The notes beneath the pieces were generated by a model, which did no database searches, was not told the origin of the DNA, and worked only from the letters and a program-made list of their open reading frames with translations. 64,000 nt of DNA from Prochlorococcus sp. AG-402-N23 (lineage in GTDB: Bacteria > Cyanobacteriota > Cyanobacteriia > PCC-6307 > Cyanobiaceae): assembly GCA_003216355.1 (NCBI GenBank), contig QCIX01000004.1:1-64000 (forward strand), read 5' to 3'. Shown one piece after another: positions 29,949 to 39,268 of the stretch (position 1 is the first letter of the stretch; each line of letters begins with the position of its first letter). Both the position numbers and the translations under genes were made by a program.

Positions 29949-30439
29949 TTTATAAAATGAGAAATTAATTTTTCTATTTTCAAAGTTAAATTAAATTTTA
30001 TAGGCAAGCCATCTCTATTTAATCGCTTAACTAATATTGTTTTTATATCACATCTATTACCAACAATAATATCTGTAAAAATTCTGTCGCCAATAATTGC
30101 TATATTTTTTGGCTCTCTGCCAATTTCTTTGATAGCAGACAAAGTTACTTTTTTTCTTGGTTTTGATGCATTGTATTTATACCTTAAATTTAATTCTTTC
30201 GCTATTTTTGCTATTCTTTTTTTCGATGGATTATTACTTATTAGATATAAAGAGAAAAGTTTTTTAGATTCTATTATCCAATTTTTTACAGCTTTTGGGA
30301 TCATATATGATTTTCTATTTACTAGAGTCCCATCCACGTCTAGCAATAAAGAATTAATTCCTTTTTTTTGTAACTCAGATTGAGAAAGATTATATATTGG
30401 CAAGTTTGAATCCCAATTGACTTTTAGGATAGATCTCAT
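29945..30439 (-). CDS. YqeG family HAD-type phosphatase
   Basis: 164 residues of the HAD IIIA class. The nucleophile motif is [11 protein letters not shown] (near residue 31), followed by [13 protein letters not shown] and the metal motif [17 protein letters not shown]. Plant and bacterial relatives include phosphatidylglycerophosphate phosphatases. A role in PG synthesis would fit with pgsA at 37.7 kb but is inferred. It overlaps proB by 4 bases. Confidence 0.88.
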   Translation of the reverse strand: MRSILKVNWDSNLPIYNLSQSELQKKGINSLLLDVDGTLVNRKSYMIPKAVKNWIIESKKLFSLYLISNNPSKKRIAKIAKELNLRYKYNASKPRKKVTLSAIKEIGREPKNIAIIGDRIFTDIIVGNRCDIKTILVKRLNRDGLPIKFNLTLKIEKLISHFIK

Positions 30440-30444
30440 TTATT

Positions 30445-30981
30445 TTAAGAACTACTTTTTTCAAGCTCAGTTTCAATCAAAGGTTGAATTTTGTCAAACT
30501 CATCATCTTCAACTAATAAGGCACCTTTGTCTTTTAATTTACCCACAATAAAAAAAGGATCTAGTGGTATATATAAGCCATATTCTTGGTCAAAAAGATT
30601 AAAGTTAACGAGCAATTCATAACTCTCACTATCATCATCGACGTAATCTTCTTCTAATTCATCGTAAATTGGTTCTTCAAGTTCTCCTGATACTGTTAAT
30701 GTAACTGCTGATCTGATAAGTCTTAAATCATGTTCTTGAAGAACTGCTTCAGCATTTTTTAGTATTTGTTCATTTTTATCTATTTTCTCAATTAGTTCAG
30801 GTTCATCTTTTTCATTTATCTTAAAGAGACTTACTGGAGTATCAACTGGTGTTAATAAAGCATATTCTTGGCCTTCAACACTTACTAATTGTTCAAGATA
30901 ACAAAATAGTTCGTTTCCATTTGAGTCATTTAATAAAAGAGTCTGTGCATCATAATTATTATTTGAATTGGCTTCTTTCAT
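30445..30981 (-). CDS. DUF3727 domain protein
   Basis: 178 residues, strongly acidic. The N-terminal half resembles DUF1292-like segments (LLLNDSNGNELFCYLEQLVSV, then YALLTPVDTPVSLFKIN). The C-terminal half ends with a repeated-looking fold QEYGLYIPLDPFFIVGKL. Cyanobacterial and plastid relatives are known but their role is not. It lies 5 bases from the yqeG gene in the long minus-strand run. Confidence 0.8.
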   Translation of the reverse strand: MKEANSNNNYDAQTLLLNDSNGNELFCYLEQLVSVEGQEYALLTPVDTPVSLFKINEKDEPELIEKIDKNEQILKNAEAVLQEHDLRLIRSAVTLTVSGELEEPIYDELEEDYVDDDSESYELLVNFNLFDQEYGLYIPLDPFFIVGKLKDKGALLVEDDEFDKIQPLIETELEKSSS

Positions 30982-31007
30982 TTAAAAGTTATCTATCCTT
31001 TTTAATA

Positions 31008-31469
31008 CTAATATTTTATCTGACGTTTACCAGCTATTTCTTCTAATTCAGGACCTTCTTCGATCCATTGTTCAAGTATTATTTTTGCTGAAAAACTATC
31101 AATCAATCCGGATTTATCTTTTTTTATTCCAAATCTTTCTGAAGATTCCCAAGTTGAACTATGTTCGTTGACGTAAGAAAATGGAAGCTTTAATTCATTT
31201 GAAAGTAATTGACCGTAATTTTCACAGTCAATAGCTTGAGTGGTCATTTGACCTTCCTCATCTAGCGGAATACCCACAATAAACCCAGTCAAATTAAATT
31301 CATTTATATAATTTCTAATGATTTTAATCTCTTGATTATTTTTAAACCGTTTTACTGCTGGAAGTATGTTTGATGTTATGCAGAGGGGATCACAATAAGC
31401 CAATCCTATTCTTTTGGTACCTATATCCAAACTCAAAATTGACTTGGGTTTGGGTTTGCAAAATTTCAC
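31008..31469 (-). CDS. ruvX: Putative pre-16S rRNA nuclease / Holliday junction resolvase-like YqgF
   Basis: 153 residues with the RNase H-like fold. It shows [20 protein letters not shown] near residue 13, the middle [18 protein letters not shown] and the conserved [14 protein letters not shown], all typical of YqgF. The family matures the 5' end of 16S rRNA. It overlaps the upstream GNAT-like gene by 4 bases. Confidence 0.92.
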   Translation of the reverse strand: MKFCKPKPKSILSLDIGTKRIGLAYCDPLCITSNILPAVKRFKNNQEIKIIRNYINEFNLTGFIVGIPLDEEGQMTTQAIDCENYGQLLSNELKLPFSYVNEHSSTWESSERFGIKKDKSGLIDSFSAKIILEQWIEEGPELEEIAGKRQIKY

Positions 31470-32521
31470 TTTGTTTTTAATGGAAAAGGAGATGGATATG
31501 GATTACCTTGTGGACTTAATTTTTCAAAGATTGATTCCAAAGATTGATTTATTATATTTACCTGTTTGGCTTCATTCTTAACTATTGTGTTCCTAATAAG
31601 AATTATTTCTTGATTTTTTTCTCTGAGATTACATTCTTCGAGAAAAAGATTTAATTGAGAATTTTCTTTATAGGTTTTTAAATATGAATCAGGTGATTTC
31701 TCAAAAAATCTTTTTATAAATTCTTTTAAGATAGAATTGAATCTCTTATCCCAATATCTACTTATAGTTAAAGTATAAATTTCTTCGTTTTGATAATTTA
31801 TATCTTTTAAAATTGTACATAAAACTGAATTTTCATATATTAAGGCACCACTTTTAGAGTTATTTCTTTTAAGAATGTCGTCATGATCAAAATCTAAAAT
31901 ATTTCTTATTAAGGGAGATTGATTTGATCTTATGAAATTAACTATTTTTAATATATTTTGTTTATTAATGTTTTGGAATTCATTAATTAATGCATAGGAA
32001 TTGGTATTTTGCTTTATAGATTTTTTTAGATCAGAACCATCCCAAAGGATTATCTCTCCTAACGGTTGAAAGCCTAATTCTCTGGATGTTGATATGAGGT
32101 CAACATTATTTATATCAGCGTTAATTATCCAACTTGAAGTTTTGATGTCTTTTATTGAGATAGATTTTTTTATCAATCCTAAAGTTAATTGTTTATCTGT
32201 TAAAGAATACTTGTTGTTAATCAACTTGGGCTTAGATATTTTTAAGCAAGTCTCTTTTTTGTTTAAAGGAAAAATATTCAAATAACCAACTATTTCGTTT
32301 CCATGTATAGCAATTATGCATTTATTTTTATTTTTCTTAAGGTTATTTAAAAAAATTTTTAAGTCATCAAAGGTATTTATAATTGCCATTTTTAAAAACC
32401 AATTATTCAATTCCTTATTTTTGATATCTATTAAAAGGTTAATGTGTCTTATATGTAGTTCTTCAAAAGTTACTTCCATTTCTTTTTTAGATTGAAAAGA
32501 ATAAGAGGTTTCTTTTTTCAT
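31466..32521 (-). CDS. GNAT-like hypothetical protein, 351 aa
   Basis: 351 residues, rich in Asn, Lys and Ile. Residues about 65-165 look like an acetyltransferase half-fold: [20 protein letters not shown], then [19 protein letters not shown], with a possible second, more degenerate repeat in the C-terminal part. No clear acetyl-CoA loop is visible. It lies between the CofE-like gene and ruvX, overlapping ruvX by 4 bases. Substrate unknown. Confidence 0.65.
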   Translation of the reverse strand: MKKETSYSFQSKKEMEVTFEELHIRHINLLIDIKNKELNNWFLKMAIINTFDDLKIFLNNLKKNKNKCIIAIHGNEIVGYLNIFPLNKKETCLKISKPKLINNKYSLTDKQLTLGLIKKSISIKDIKTSSWIINADINNVDLISTSRELGFQPLGEIILWDGSDLKKSIKQNTNSYALINEFQNINKQNILKIVNFIRSNQSPLIRNILDFDHDDILKRNNSKSGALIYENSVLCTILKDINYQNEEIYTLTISRYWDKRFNSILKEFIKRFFEKSPDSYLKTYKENSQLNLFLEECNLREKNQEIILIRNTIVKNEAKQVNIINQSLESIFEKLSPQGNPYPSPFPLKTK

Positions 32522-33688
32522 TTACTTTTTTTCTCTTATTAATACTATAGGGGTTTTTTCATCTCCATTGCCAGCTGGATTAGATATTAAGTTTCTTTTG
32601 AGTATTTTATTTACTGCTTTATTTGAACTAGCTAAGACTTTCACACCTCCAAGGTCATTAACATCTACTACAGCAACATCTATATTCAGATGGTTCGAGA
32701 CCTCTCTACAAAATAAATCTGCATTGAGAGGACCCATAACTATACTCTTGTCGTAAGGTGTAACTGTACCGCTTATATCATCAATCAGAGATGATTCTGA
32801 ACCAGTTAACCTATAAAACATACCCTTAATACCAAATAATTTGAAGAGAAATCCAACAAATAGTGCAATGGTTATTCTTGTGACTCCGATTCTATTTATT
32901 AATAATTGCATGCCGCAAGCTGTTGCGAGACTGCTAGTAGGGTGAAAAAAATAACATAAAGCTTTTGAAAATAAACTATATTCTAAATTTTGAGGGGAAA
33001 TATATCTGTTTTGCATAATCGCTAGCGGACTCTCACCGATTGTTAAAATATCATTTTTTTCTACAATTTCTTTGCAGTATTCAATCACAGTATTTACTGG
33101 GTTATCAAAGCAACCAAGTAAATCAGTTTTAATAGCAAAAGCTTTGTATTTATTATTTAAAGAAATTTCAAAAACTTCTTTCGCCCTTTGTTTTTGACCA
33201 TCTAAATTAATTAAAAAACAATCTTTATTATTTGAAATACCAAAATGTCCATAGTTCTCCCAAAATACTTTTAACCATAGATATTTTATTTTTTTTCTAA
33301 AATTATTATTACTAAATTTATATATGATTCTTACAAATAATTCAGAATTTGACTTGATAATTGTTGTTGGCCAGTAATTATTTAAATTCTTAATTTTATT
33401 ATTTTCATATATATAAATATCTTCTTGATAATTAAAATTTTGGCAATATTCGTTACTTTTATTTTTAAAAAAATCTAATTCAAAATTTATATTAGATACC
33501 ATCGTCTCTTTGGTTTTACTTTTATTAGTTATTTTTAAATCAATAATTAATTCATTTAAACCATCCTTTTTTTTGATTTTGTAATTTATAGGTACAAGAT
33601 TTAACTTTGATTTGGGTGAGTTTTTAATATATAAATCTGAAAGAATTAAAAAAATTAAAAGAACTAAGAGGATATTTATCAATATCAT
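32522..33688 (-). CDS. F420-0:gamma-glutamyl ligase-like (CofE) membrane-anchored protein
   Basis: 388 residues: an N-terminal membrane segment (about residues 2-21), a soluble variable region, and a CofE-like domain from about residue 180. That domain has LTIGESPLAIMQ, DDISGTVTPYDKSIVMGPLN and VAVVDVNDLGGVKVLA. The named activity adds glutamate to coenzyme F420, which is not generally reported in these cyanobacteria, so the true substrate is open. The next gene starts directly at its end. Confidence 0.75.
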   Translation of the reverse strand: MILINILLVLLIFLILSDLYIKNSPKSKLNLVPINYKIKKKDGLNELIIDLKITNKSKTKETMVSNINFELDFFKNKSNEYCQNFNYQEDIYIYENNKIKNLNNYWPTTIIKSNSELFVRIIYKFSNNNFRKKIKYLWLKVFWENYGHFGISNNKDCFLINLDGQKQRAKEVFEISLNNKYKAFAIKTDLLGCFDNPVNTVIEYCKEIVEKNDILTIGESPLAIMQNRYISPQNLEYSLFSKALCYFFHPTSSLATACGMQLLINRIGVTRITIALFVGFLFKLFGIKGMFYRLTGSESSLIDDISGTVTPYDKSIVMGPLNADLFCREVSNHLNIDVAVVDVNDLGGVKVLASSNKAVNKILKRNLISNPAGNGDEKTPIVLIREKK

Positions 33689-33691
33689 TTT

Positions 33692-34243
33692 TTAATTAAT
33701 TTTTGTTTTTATCTTTTTTTCAGAAATGATACTGTTGTATTCATTAAAACTTTCTATAGAAAATGTCGTATCTTCTATATCAATTCCTTTTAGTTCTCCT
33801 ATAACTTTGTTTAATTCATCGATATTAATCATTCCATTTTGATCATATTTAACTTCACCATCACTATTTAAAATAATGGTTTGTGGAATTAATCCGTTCC
33901 AATAATAATTAGGTTCATTCCTAAGATCAGACTTTTCTTTATCCTGTAATTCATCAGTAGTTAGAGCAATGATATCTATATTATTTCTCCATATCAAATC
34001 TAAACCAGATATTATCGGAGCCATAGCTTTACTATCTGAGCTATCGTCAAGATAAAAAAATAAAACTGAGACTCTTTTATTGTTTAATGATTCCTGAAGA
34101 GTTGTCTGGGGAGGAACTATAGCCCCATTACCTGCGTATATAGGAAAGATGTTGCCATCGTAACTATCAGAATCTCTAGAGGCATTTGCTTTATGTGGAC
34201 TTAAGAAAATTAATGCTATTAGGATCCATTGAATTATTTTCAT
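33692..34243 (-). CDS. Secreted thioredoxin-fold protein lacking cysteines
   Basis: 183 residues with a signal peptide (core IIQWILIALIFLS, cleavage near KANA-SRDS). The body follows a thioredoxin-like order: SVLFFYLDDSSDSKAMAP, IIALTTDE, and a cis-Pro-like LIPQTIILNSDGEVKYDQNG. No cysteine exists in the whole protein, so it cannot act as a classical redox thioredoxin. A lumenal or periplasmic scaffold or assembly role for photosynthetic complexes is possible but inferred. Confidence 0.75.
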   Translation of the reverse strand: MKIIQWILIALIFLSPHKANASRDSDSYDGNIFPIYAGNGAIVPPQTTLQESLNNKRVSVLFFYLDDSSDSKAMAPIISGLDLIWRNNIDIIALTTDELQDKEKSDLRNEPNYYWNGLIPQTIILNSDGEVKYDQNGMINIDELNKVIGELKGIDIEDTTFSIESFNEYNSIISEKKIKTKIN

Positions 34244-34257
34244 TAAAGTTTAAAAAC

Positions 34258-35874
34258 TTACTTTGAACTTGATCTTCCTAATCCTTGAAGGATTCCTTTC
34301 CCCACTAAACCGATAGCTTTGCCAACAACCTTTGTAAGGAAAGTTACGAAGAGATTACCGATATATTTTACCGCAACTTCTAACTGCGGTGCTAGGGCAT
34401 CTCTTATCTCAACTAACAATGTAACTTGTTTTTGTAGCCATTCTAGATTCTTTAATTCTTTCTCCCTATTTTCATTTTTAAAGTACCGGGTAAATTTTTT
34501 ATCGATAATATCAATATATTCTCGTTTACTCTCGTACAAATAGATAGGCATATAAATATAGTCATGCCAGCGATTGTAGTTATTAATATTATTTCTAAAT
34601 CTTTCAAAATTTCTTGTCGATTGTAATTCGGGATTTATAAGTACAGTTCTTAATTCAGGCCAAGAAGAACAAATATTAAAGATTTCAGAAGCTAATAAAT
34701 TACAGTTCCTTATTGTCCAATTTGATATTATATTTTCAAGGATCAAAAATGATTCTGTTTCATATAGAGGGAGTAATTTTCCATCATAGTCAAGAGCTTC
34801 ATTTTTAATAATTGGCTCAATAAACATTATTGATTCATGTGATTCTCTGTCTATCTCTTCGCAACTTACCTCACTATAGATAAAATCATTTATTGAGATA
34901 GATTCGCTTCCTTTTTTTAATCGAAAATAGCTGTCTGTGATATTTGAAATTGTATTAACTTTAAGTTCTTTTATAAGAGAATTTAAATCATCTTTAAAAT
35001 CTTTCTCCTTATAGTTTTCTTTAATATTTTTTACTAAATTATCTAACTCATCTAACATTTTGCAAATTAGTCGTGAAATAAATTCTTTCTTTATCCCAGA
35101 GAGAATTATTGATGAATTATTAAAATCAACCTGTAAGTTAGTTGAGCTATACCTTTCTTTTAGTCTACCTAATATTAAATTCCATATTTCTGTTGTGTTT
35201 TTATCTTTAATGAATACAGTGTTCTTATTTTCAAGATTAATTTTATTTTCAGTGTAAACTGCCTCTGTATAAAGTTCTAGTGAATTACCCCATAAGAAAA
35301 TTAGAAAAGATTTTGCAGTAATAAGTTCTCTTAATCTTCCTTTTAATATGAATTTATAAAATTCTGGTGTTGAATCAGAGTTGACATATTTGAATATATA
35401 ATTAATTTCAGAATCTATTTGTTTAAGACCTGAAGTTAGAATTTTTTGACTAAAAGAGAGTGGCTTATTCTTGTTTAATTGAACTCGGGAATTATTTTCA
35501 ATATCAAATACCCTTCCTCCATTTGAAATGGTATCAATAGATTCAAGGACTTTTTCTGCACTGGGATTTAAAAGAAAACCTTCAGCATTTAAAGATGGAG
35601 GGGTATTTGCTTCATAAACAAGTTCGCCAGAGAGGATTATTAGAAACTTTGAGTCATCATATCTTTCTCTTAATTTTAATAATTCTAATCTTATAAGATC
35701 TTCTGATTGGAAATTAAGAACATTCCAAATAACTAAATCCGGAGTTTTATCACTTGTTCCATTATTAAAATTAATGTCTAAATTTTGGTTTAGTGATGTT
35801 AACTTAAGCGATAAAGATTCTGCTATTAAGCTTGGAGCAATAATCAATATCGATTTTTTTGAAATTAATTCCAA
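34258..35874 (-). CDS. DUF3685 (Ycf55-like) protein with degenerate receiver domain
   Basis: 538 residues. The first ~125 residues look like a response-regulator receiver (SILIIAPSLIAESLSLKL; LVIWNVLNF; FLIILSGE; EGFLLNPSAEKVLESI), but the phosphoacceptor Asp and the conserved Lys positions are changed. The rest is a long helical region ending in a hydrophobic, glycine-rich stretch with AVKYIGNLFVTFLTKVVG. It resembles the cyanobacterial/plastid Ycf55 family. Function is not established. Confidence 0.75.
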   Translation of the reverse strand: MELISKKSILIIAPSLIAESLSLKLTSLNQNLDINFNNGTSDKTPDLVIWNVLNFQSEDLIRLELLKLRERYDDSKFLIILSGELVYEANTPPSLNAEGFLLNPSAEKVLESIDTISNGGRVFDIENNSRVQLNKNKPLSFSQKILTSGLKQIDSEINYIFKYVNSDSTPEFYKFILKGRLRELITAKSFLIFLWGNSLELYTEAVYTENKINLENKNTVFIKDKNTTEIWNLILGRLKERYSSTNLQVDFNNSSIILSGIKKEFISRLICKMLDELDNLVKNIKENYKEKDFKDDLNSLIKELKVNTISNITDSYFRLKKGSESISINDFIYSEVSCEEIDRESHESIMFIEPIIKNEALDYDGKLLPLYETESFLILENIISNWTIRNCNLLASEIFNICSSWPELRTVLINPELQSTRNFERFRNNINNYNRWHDYIYMPIYLYESKREYIDIIDKKFTRYFKNENREKELKNLEWLQKQVTLLVEIRDALAPQLEVAVKYIGNLFVTFLTKVVGKAIGLVGKGILQGLGRSSSK

Positions 35875-35953
35875 GACTAGATTTCTTATCTCTTATACAA
35901 AATTAACTAACAATTACTGCAAATACCAGCCTTAAATCAATTTTCGTACTCTT

Positions 35954-36721
35954 TTAAGCGTAGTAATTGCTTTCTAAATCAAAGTCATTTAATCTCTCGG
36001 ATGACAATACATTATTCGCTTCGTTTATCGTAAATTTATTTTCATATAGAGCTTTACCTACAATTACTCCAAAGAGTCCAGAATTTTCAAATTTTACTAA
36101 CGATAATAAATCAGAAATTGAACCAATACCTCCTGAGGCTATTACTGGAATATCTGTAATTTCTAGTATGCTATTTATGAATTCTTCATTTGTTCCCTCT
36201 AACGTCCCATCTGTATTTATATCTGTAACAATAAAACTAGCGATCTTAAATGAAGAAAACTCCTTTACTAAATCTGTGGCTAAAATATTAGATTGCTCAA
36301 GCCAACCCCTTGTACTAACTTTTCCATTTTTTGCATCTATCCCAACAATTATCCTTCCAGGAAATTTATTTGATAAGTCTTTAACTAACTCTTTATTTTC
36401 TATTGCAGAGGTTCCCATGATAACTTTCTCAATACCATAAGAAAATAGTTGTTCTATTCTTTCTTTAGACCTTATCCCCCCACCTATTTGAATAGGTATG
36501 TCAACTGTTTTTGCAATCTTTTTTATTGATTTATCGTTTGTCGGAGATCCAGTTTTTGCAGCATCCAAATCAACTATATGTATATATTTTGCTCCTTCTC
36601 TTTCCCAAAATTTAGCCTGCTCGTGTGGCTCTTTTGTGAAGTCTTTTCTTTTATTAAAGTCGCCCTTAAAAAGCCTTACACACTTACCATTCATTAAATC
36701 AATTGCTGGTATTAGTTCCAT
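35954..36721 (-). CDS. hisA: HisA phosphoribosylformimino-AICAR ribotide isomerase
   Basis: A 255-residue (beta/alpha)8 barrel of histidine synthesis. Seen are ELIPAIDLMNGKCVRLFKGD at the start (catalytic Asp8), IQIGGGIRSKERIE, IIVGIDAKNGKVSTRGW, IVTDINTDGTLEG (second catalytic Asp) and VIASGGIGSISDLL. Length is normal. It is a single gene divergent from the CSP41-like epimerase. Confidence 0.96.
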   Translation of the reverse strand: MELIPAIDLMNGKCVRLFKGDFNKRKDFTKEPHEQAKFWEREGAKYIHIVDLDAAKTGSPTNDKSIKKIAKTVDIPIQIGGGIRSKERIEQLFSYGIEKVIMGTSAIENKELVKDLSNKFPGRIIVGIDAKNGKVSTRGWLEQSNILATDLVKEFSSFKIASFIVTDINTDGTLEGTNEEFINSILEITDIPVIASGGIGSISDLLSLVKFENSGLFGVIVGKALYENKFTINEANNVLSSERLNDFDLESNYYA

Positions 36722-36813
36722 AGAATCATCCTTTTCATTAATTACTTCTTAGTAGTACTATTCAATATGTAATTCTATTTAAGATTACTACTTCAGTTAA
36801 ATATTTTTTGAAT

Positions 36814-37734
36814 ATGAAAATTCTTGTAATGGGTGGCACTAGATTTGTTGGCAAGTCTTTGGTAGGAAAGTTATTAAGTCAAAATCATGATATTGATATT
36901 TTTACCAGAGGTAATAAAGCTAATCCTGAAAAAACAAATTTAATTAAGGGTGATAGGAATAAATTAGAAAGTATAGTGAAGCTAAGAAATAAAAAGTATG
37001 ATTTTGTTTATGATATTTCTGGAAGAGAATTAGAGCAAACTAAACTTCTTATAGGAAATTTAGATAACTCTTTTCAGAGATATATATATGTCAGCTCTGC
37101 AGGTGTTTATAAAGATAATTTTGAACTACCCTTGTCCGAAGAGGATCCAATTGATCGAAATAGTAGGCATAAAGGAAAGTTTGAGACAGAAAATTGGTTG
37201 ATAAACCAAAAAATTCCTTTTACAAGTTTTAGACCTACTTATATTTATGGACCTGGAAATTATAATAAAATTGAAAATTGGTTTTTCGAAAGGTTATTCA
37301 CTAAAAAATCTATACCAATACCTGGTGATGGGTCTTTAATTACTCAGCTAGGCCATGTTTCGGATCTAACTGATGTAATGATTAGGTGCATGAATTTTGA
37401 AAATTCTAAAAATAATATTTACAACTGTTCAGGTGAAAAAGGAGTTACAATAAAGGGTTTAATTTATTTCTGTGCGGATGTTCTTGGGTTAAACAAAAAT
37501 GAGATTTCTTTAAGAACATTTGACTATCAAAAATTAGATCCTAAATCTCGAAAGGGATTCCCAATTAGATTAAATCATTATCAGACTGATATCTCTAAGA
37601 TTAAACGTGATTTAGAGTGGGTGCCAACTTTTGATTTGCTTAATGGTTTAAAGGATAGTTTTGTGAAAGATTTTAATAATAAAAAGAGTGAGGAGTTTGA
37701 TGAAAATTCAGATCATATTCTTTTTGATTCTTAA
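36814..37734 (+). CDS. NAD-dependent epimerase/dehydratase, CSP41-like
   Basis: About 306 residues of the extended SDR superfamily. The N-terminal motif is MKILVMGGTRFVGKSLV, a YVSSAGVY segment sits at the active-site position, and FRPTYIYGPGNY follows. The sequence resembles chloroplast CSP41 RNA-binding relatives, which keep the Rossmann fold. I use the ATG at 36814; a TTG at 36808 would add two residues. Its 3' end overlaps convergent pgsA by 27 bases. Confidence 0.83.
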   Translation: MKILVMGGTRFVGKSLVGKLLSQNHDIDIFTRGNKANPEKTNLIKGDRNKLESIVKLRNKKYDFVYDISGRELEQTKLLIGNLDNSFQRYIYVSSAGVYKDNFELPLSEEDPIDRNSRHKGKFETENWLINQKIPFTSFRPTYIYGPGNYNKIENWFFERLFTKKSIPIPGDGSLITQLGHVSDLTDVMIRCMNFENSKNNIYNCSGEKGVTIKGLIYFCADVLGLNKNEISLRTFDYQKLDPKSRKGFPIRLNHYQTDISKIKRDLEWVPTFDLLNGLKDSFVKDFNNKKSEEFDENSDHILFDS

Positions 37735-38247
37735 ATAGCCTAATAAAGTCACAAAAGTCAGGATGAATCCTAACCAATAAAAAATTAAAGCCAAATTATT
37801 CAATAAACTTATTTTTAATGGTGTAAAGAAGGTTATTACTGAAATAAAAAAGAAAAATGTTTTAAATTTACCCAACATAGATGCTGGCAAACCGTCTTTT
37901 GTCGAGTTCCTCAGGCTGGAGATAATTAATTCTCTAAATAAAATTAATGACACAGACCAGAAGGGTATAAAATTATTTTTACAAAGGAAGGTTAAAGGAA
38001 TTAAATAGAATACTTTATCGCTTAGGGGATCAAGGATAGCTCCTAATCTGGTTTTAAGATTAAATTTCCTTGCAATTAACCCGTCAAAATAGTCAGTTAA
38101 ACCTCCTACAATAATCAATATAAAAACATAAAGAGGCCTGTTAATTTCTAAAAAAAGAATTAATGGAAATACAAGGAAAATTCGAGATATCGATAATAAG
38201 TTGGGAATATTCAATGCGAAATTTTTGAGGTTTTTTCTTAATAACAA
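37708..38247 (-). CDS. pgsA: CDP-diacylglycerol-glycerol-3-phosphate 3-phosphatidyltransferase
   Basis: 179 residues with about five membrane segments and the CDP-alcohol phosphotransferase signature GGLTDYFDGLIARKFN followed by GAILDPLSDKV (D-G-x2-A-R-x8-G-x3-D-x3-D). It makes phosphatidylglycerophosphate, the precursor of PG, the sole phospholipid of thylakoids. The C-terminus overlaps the epimerase gene on the other strand by 27 bases. Confidence 0.93.
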   Translation of the reverse strand: MLLRKNLKNFALNIPNLLSISRIFLVFPLILFLEINRPLYVFILIIVGGLTDYFDGLIARKFNLKTRLGAILDPLSDKVFYLIPLTFLCKNNFIPFWSVSLILFRELIISSLRNSTKDGLPASMLGKFKTFFFFISVITFFTPLKISLLNNLALIFYWLGFILTFVTLLGYLRIKKNMI

Positions 38248-38431
38248 ATTAGTTTTTGTATATAAAAAATATATTACACTCTCAACAAGTTTAAATTTTT
38301 AGTAAAAATTTTAAATGGTTTTTAATGCTAGATTCTAAAATTTAATTTAAATCTGAATCCTAAATATTATAAACTCAATTTCTTTTTATGATTGATGATG
38401 TTCTATATTACAAAATTATTCCTTATATCTA

Positions 38432-39043
38432 ATGCAGCCTCATAGCCTAAAGCTATCTCCAGAATCTGATTTGATAAATTCAATTAAAGAATATTCTTTA
38501 TCGAATAATTTATACGGGTATGTTTCTGGAGTGGTTGGTAATCTTAGAACAGTTTGTATTCAATGCCCAGGAAATCAAGAGATAAATAAATTTGAGGGAA
38601 ATCTGGAGATAGTTTCTTTAAATGGACATTTTAATAAAGGAGAGGTTCATTTACATTTGAGTTTTGCAGATGAGGGATGTAATGTCTTTGGCGGGCATCT
38701 TGAGGAGGGATGTATTGTAAAAAAAGGCACTGATATATTATTGCTTTCTTTTGAACAAAAAATTATTAATATCTCAAGTAATGATTTATTAAAAAATGAA
38801 TCACGTGTAAAAGCTTATATTTTAAAGGATTGTCCTTGGTCTAAAAGAGCAATTAGGTTGCTTAATTCTTTATCTATCCCTCATGAAGTTACTTTAATAG
38901 ACAATGATGCGAGCTTTCAAAAAATAATGGCTCGAAGTAGCCATAATACTTTCCCTCAAATATTTTTGGATAATAAATTTTTTGGAGGATATGATGAACT
39001 TTCAGAACAAGCAAAATTGGATAAATTAATTTCATTTAAGTAA
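38432..39043 (+). CDS. PPC (DUF296) domain fused to a glutaredoxin domain
   Basis: 203 residues in two parts. Residues about 3-112 form a PPC/DUF296 domain with GYVSGVVGNL, NGHFNKGEVHLHLSFAD and VFGGHLEEGCIVKKG. Residues about 126-203 are glutaredoxin-like: AYILKDCPWSKRAIRLLN, cis-Pro region NTFPQIFLDNKFFGGYDEL. The active site is C134-P-W-S137, so a monothiol type. PPC domains elsewhere bind DNA or small molecules, so this may be a redox-sensing switch; that is inference. Confidence 0.85.
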   Translation: MQPHSLKLSPESDLINSIKEYSLSNNLYGYVSGVVGNLRTVCIQCPGNQEINKFEGNLEIVSLNGHFNKGEVHLHLSFADEGCNVFGGHLEEGCIVKKGTDILLLSFEQKIINISSNDLLKNESRVKAYILKDCPWSKRAIRLLNSLSIPHEVTLIDNDASFQKIMARSSHNTFPQIFLDNKFFGGYDELSEQAKLDKLISFK

Positions 39044-39053
39044 TCTAAATTTT

Positions 39054-39242
39054 TTAACTATCACGATTAGTAAGCTTTTCAGCAACTAATTCGTCCTCTA
39101 ACTGCTTTATTAATCTTGATACAAGACTTTGAAATTCTGGTTGACAGCCTTTAAATGCAGCTTTATGCCTTATTGGCTCATTTCTAGTTCTTAAATCAGT
39201 AAGCATTAATTGTAATGCGTCAATTTTGGGATTTATTTTCAT
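39054..39242 (-). CDS. Small soluble hypothetical protein, 62 aa
   Basis: 62 residues, basic and helical, without a membrane segment. One cysteine sits in AAFKGCQPEFQSLVSRL. It lies 26 bases before the start of the NAD(P)-binding gene's stop, on the same strand, and may share its transcript. Its compact, tidy composition and clean ATG argue that it is real, but I do not recognise the family. Confidence 0.65.
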   Translation of the reverse strand: MKINPKIDALQLMLTDLRTRNEPIRHKAAFKGCQPEFQSLVSRLIKQLEDELVAEKLTNRDS

Positions 39243-39268
39243 AGTTTTAATTTATATATTTACATCTT

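Noticed and set aside
35967-36440. 157-aa frame antisense to hisA
   Set aside because: Shadow of a confidently identified enzyme on the other strand.
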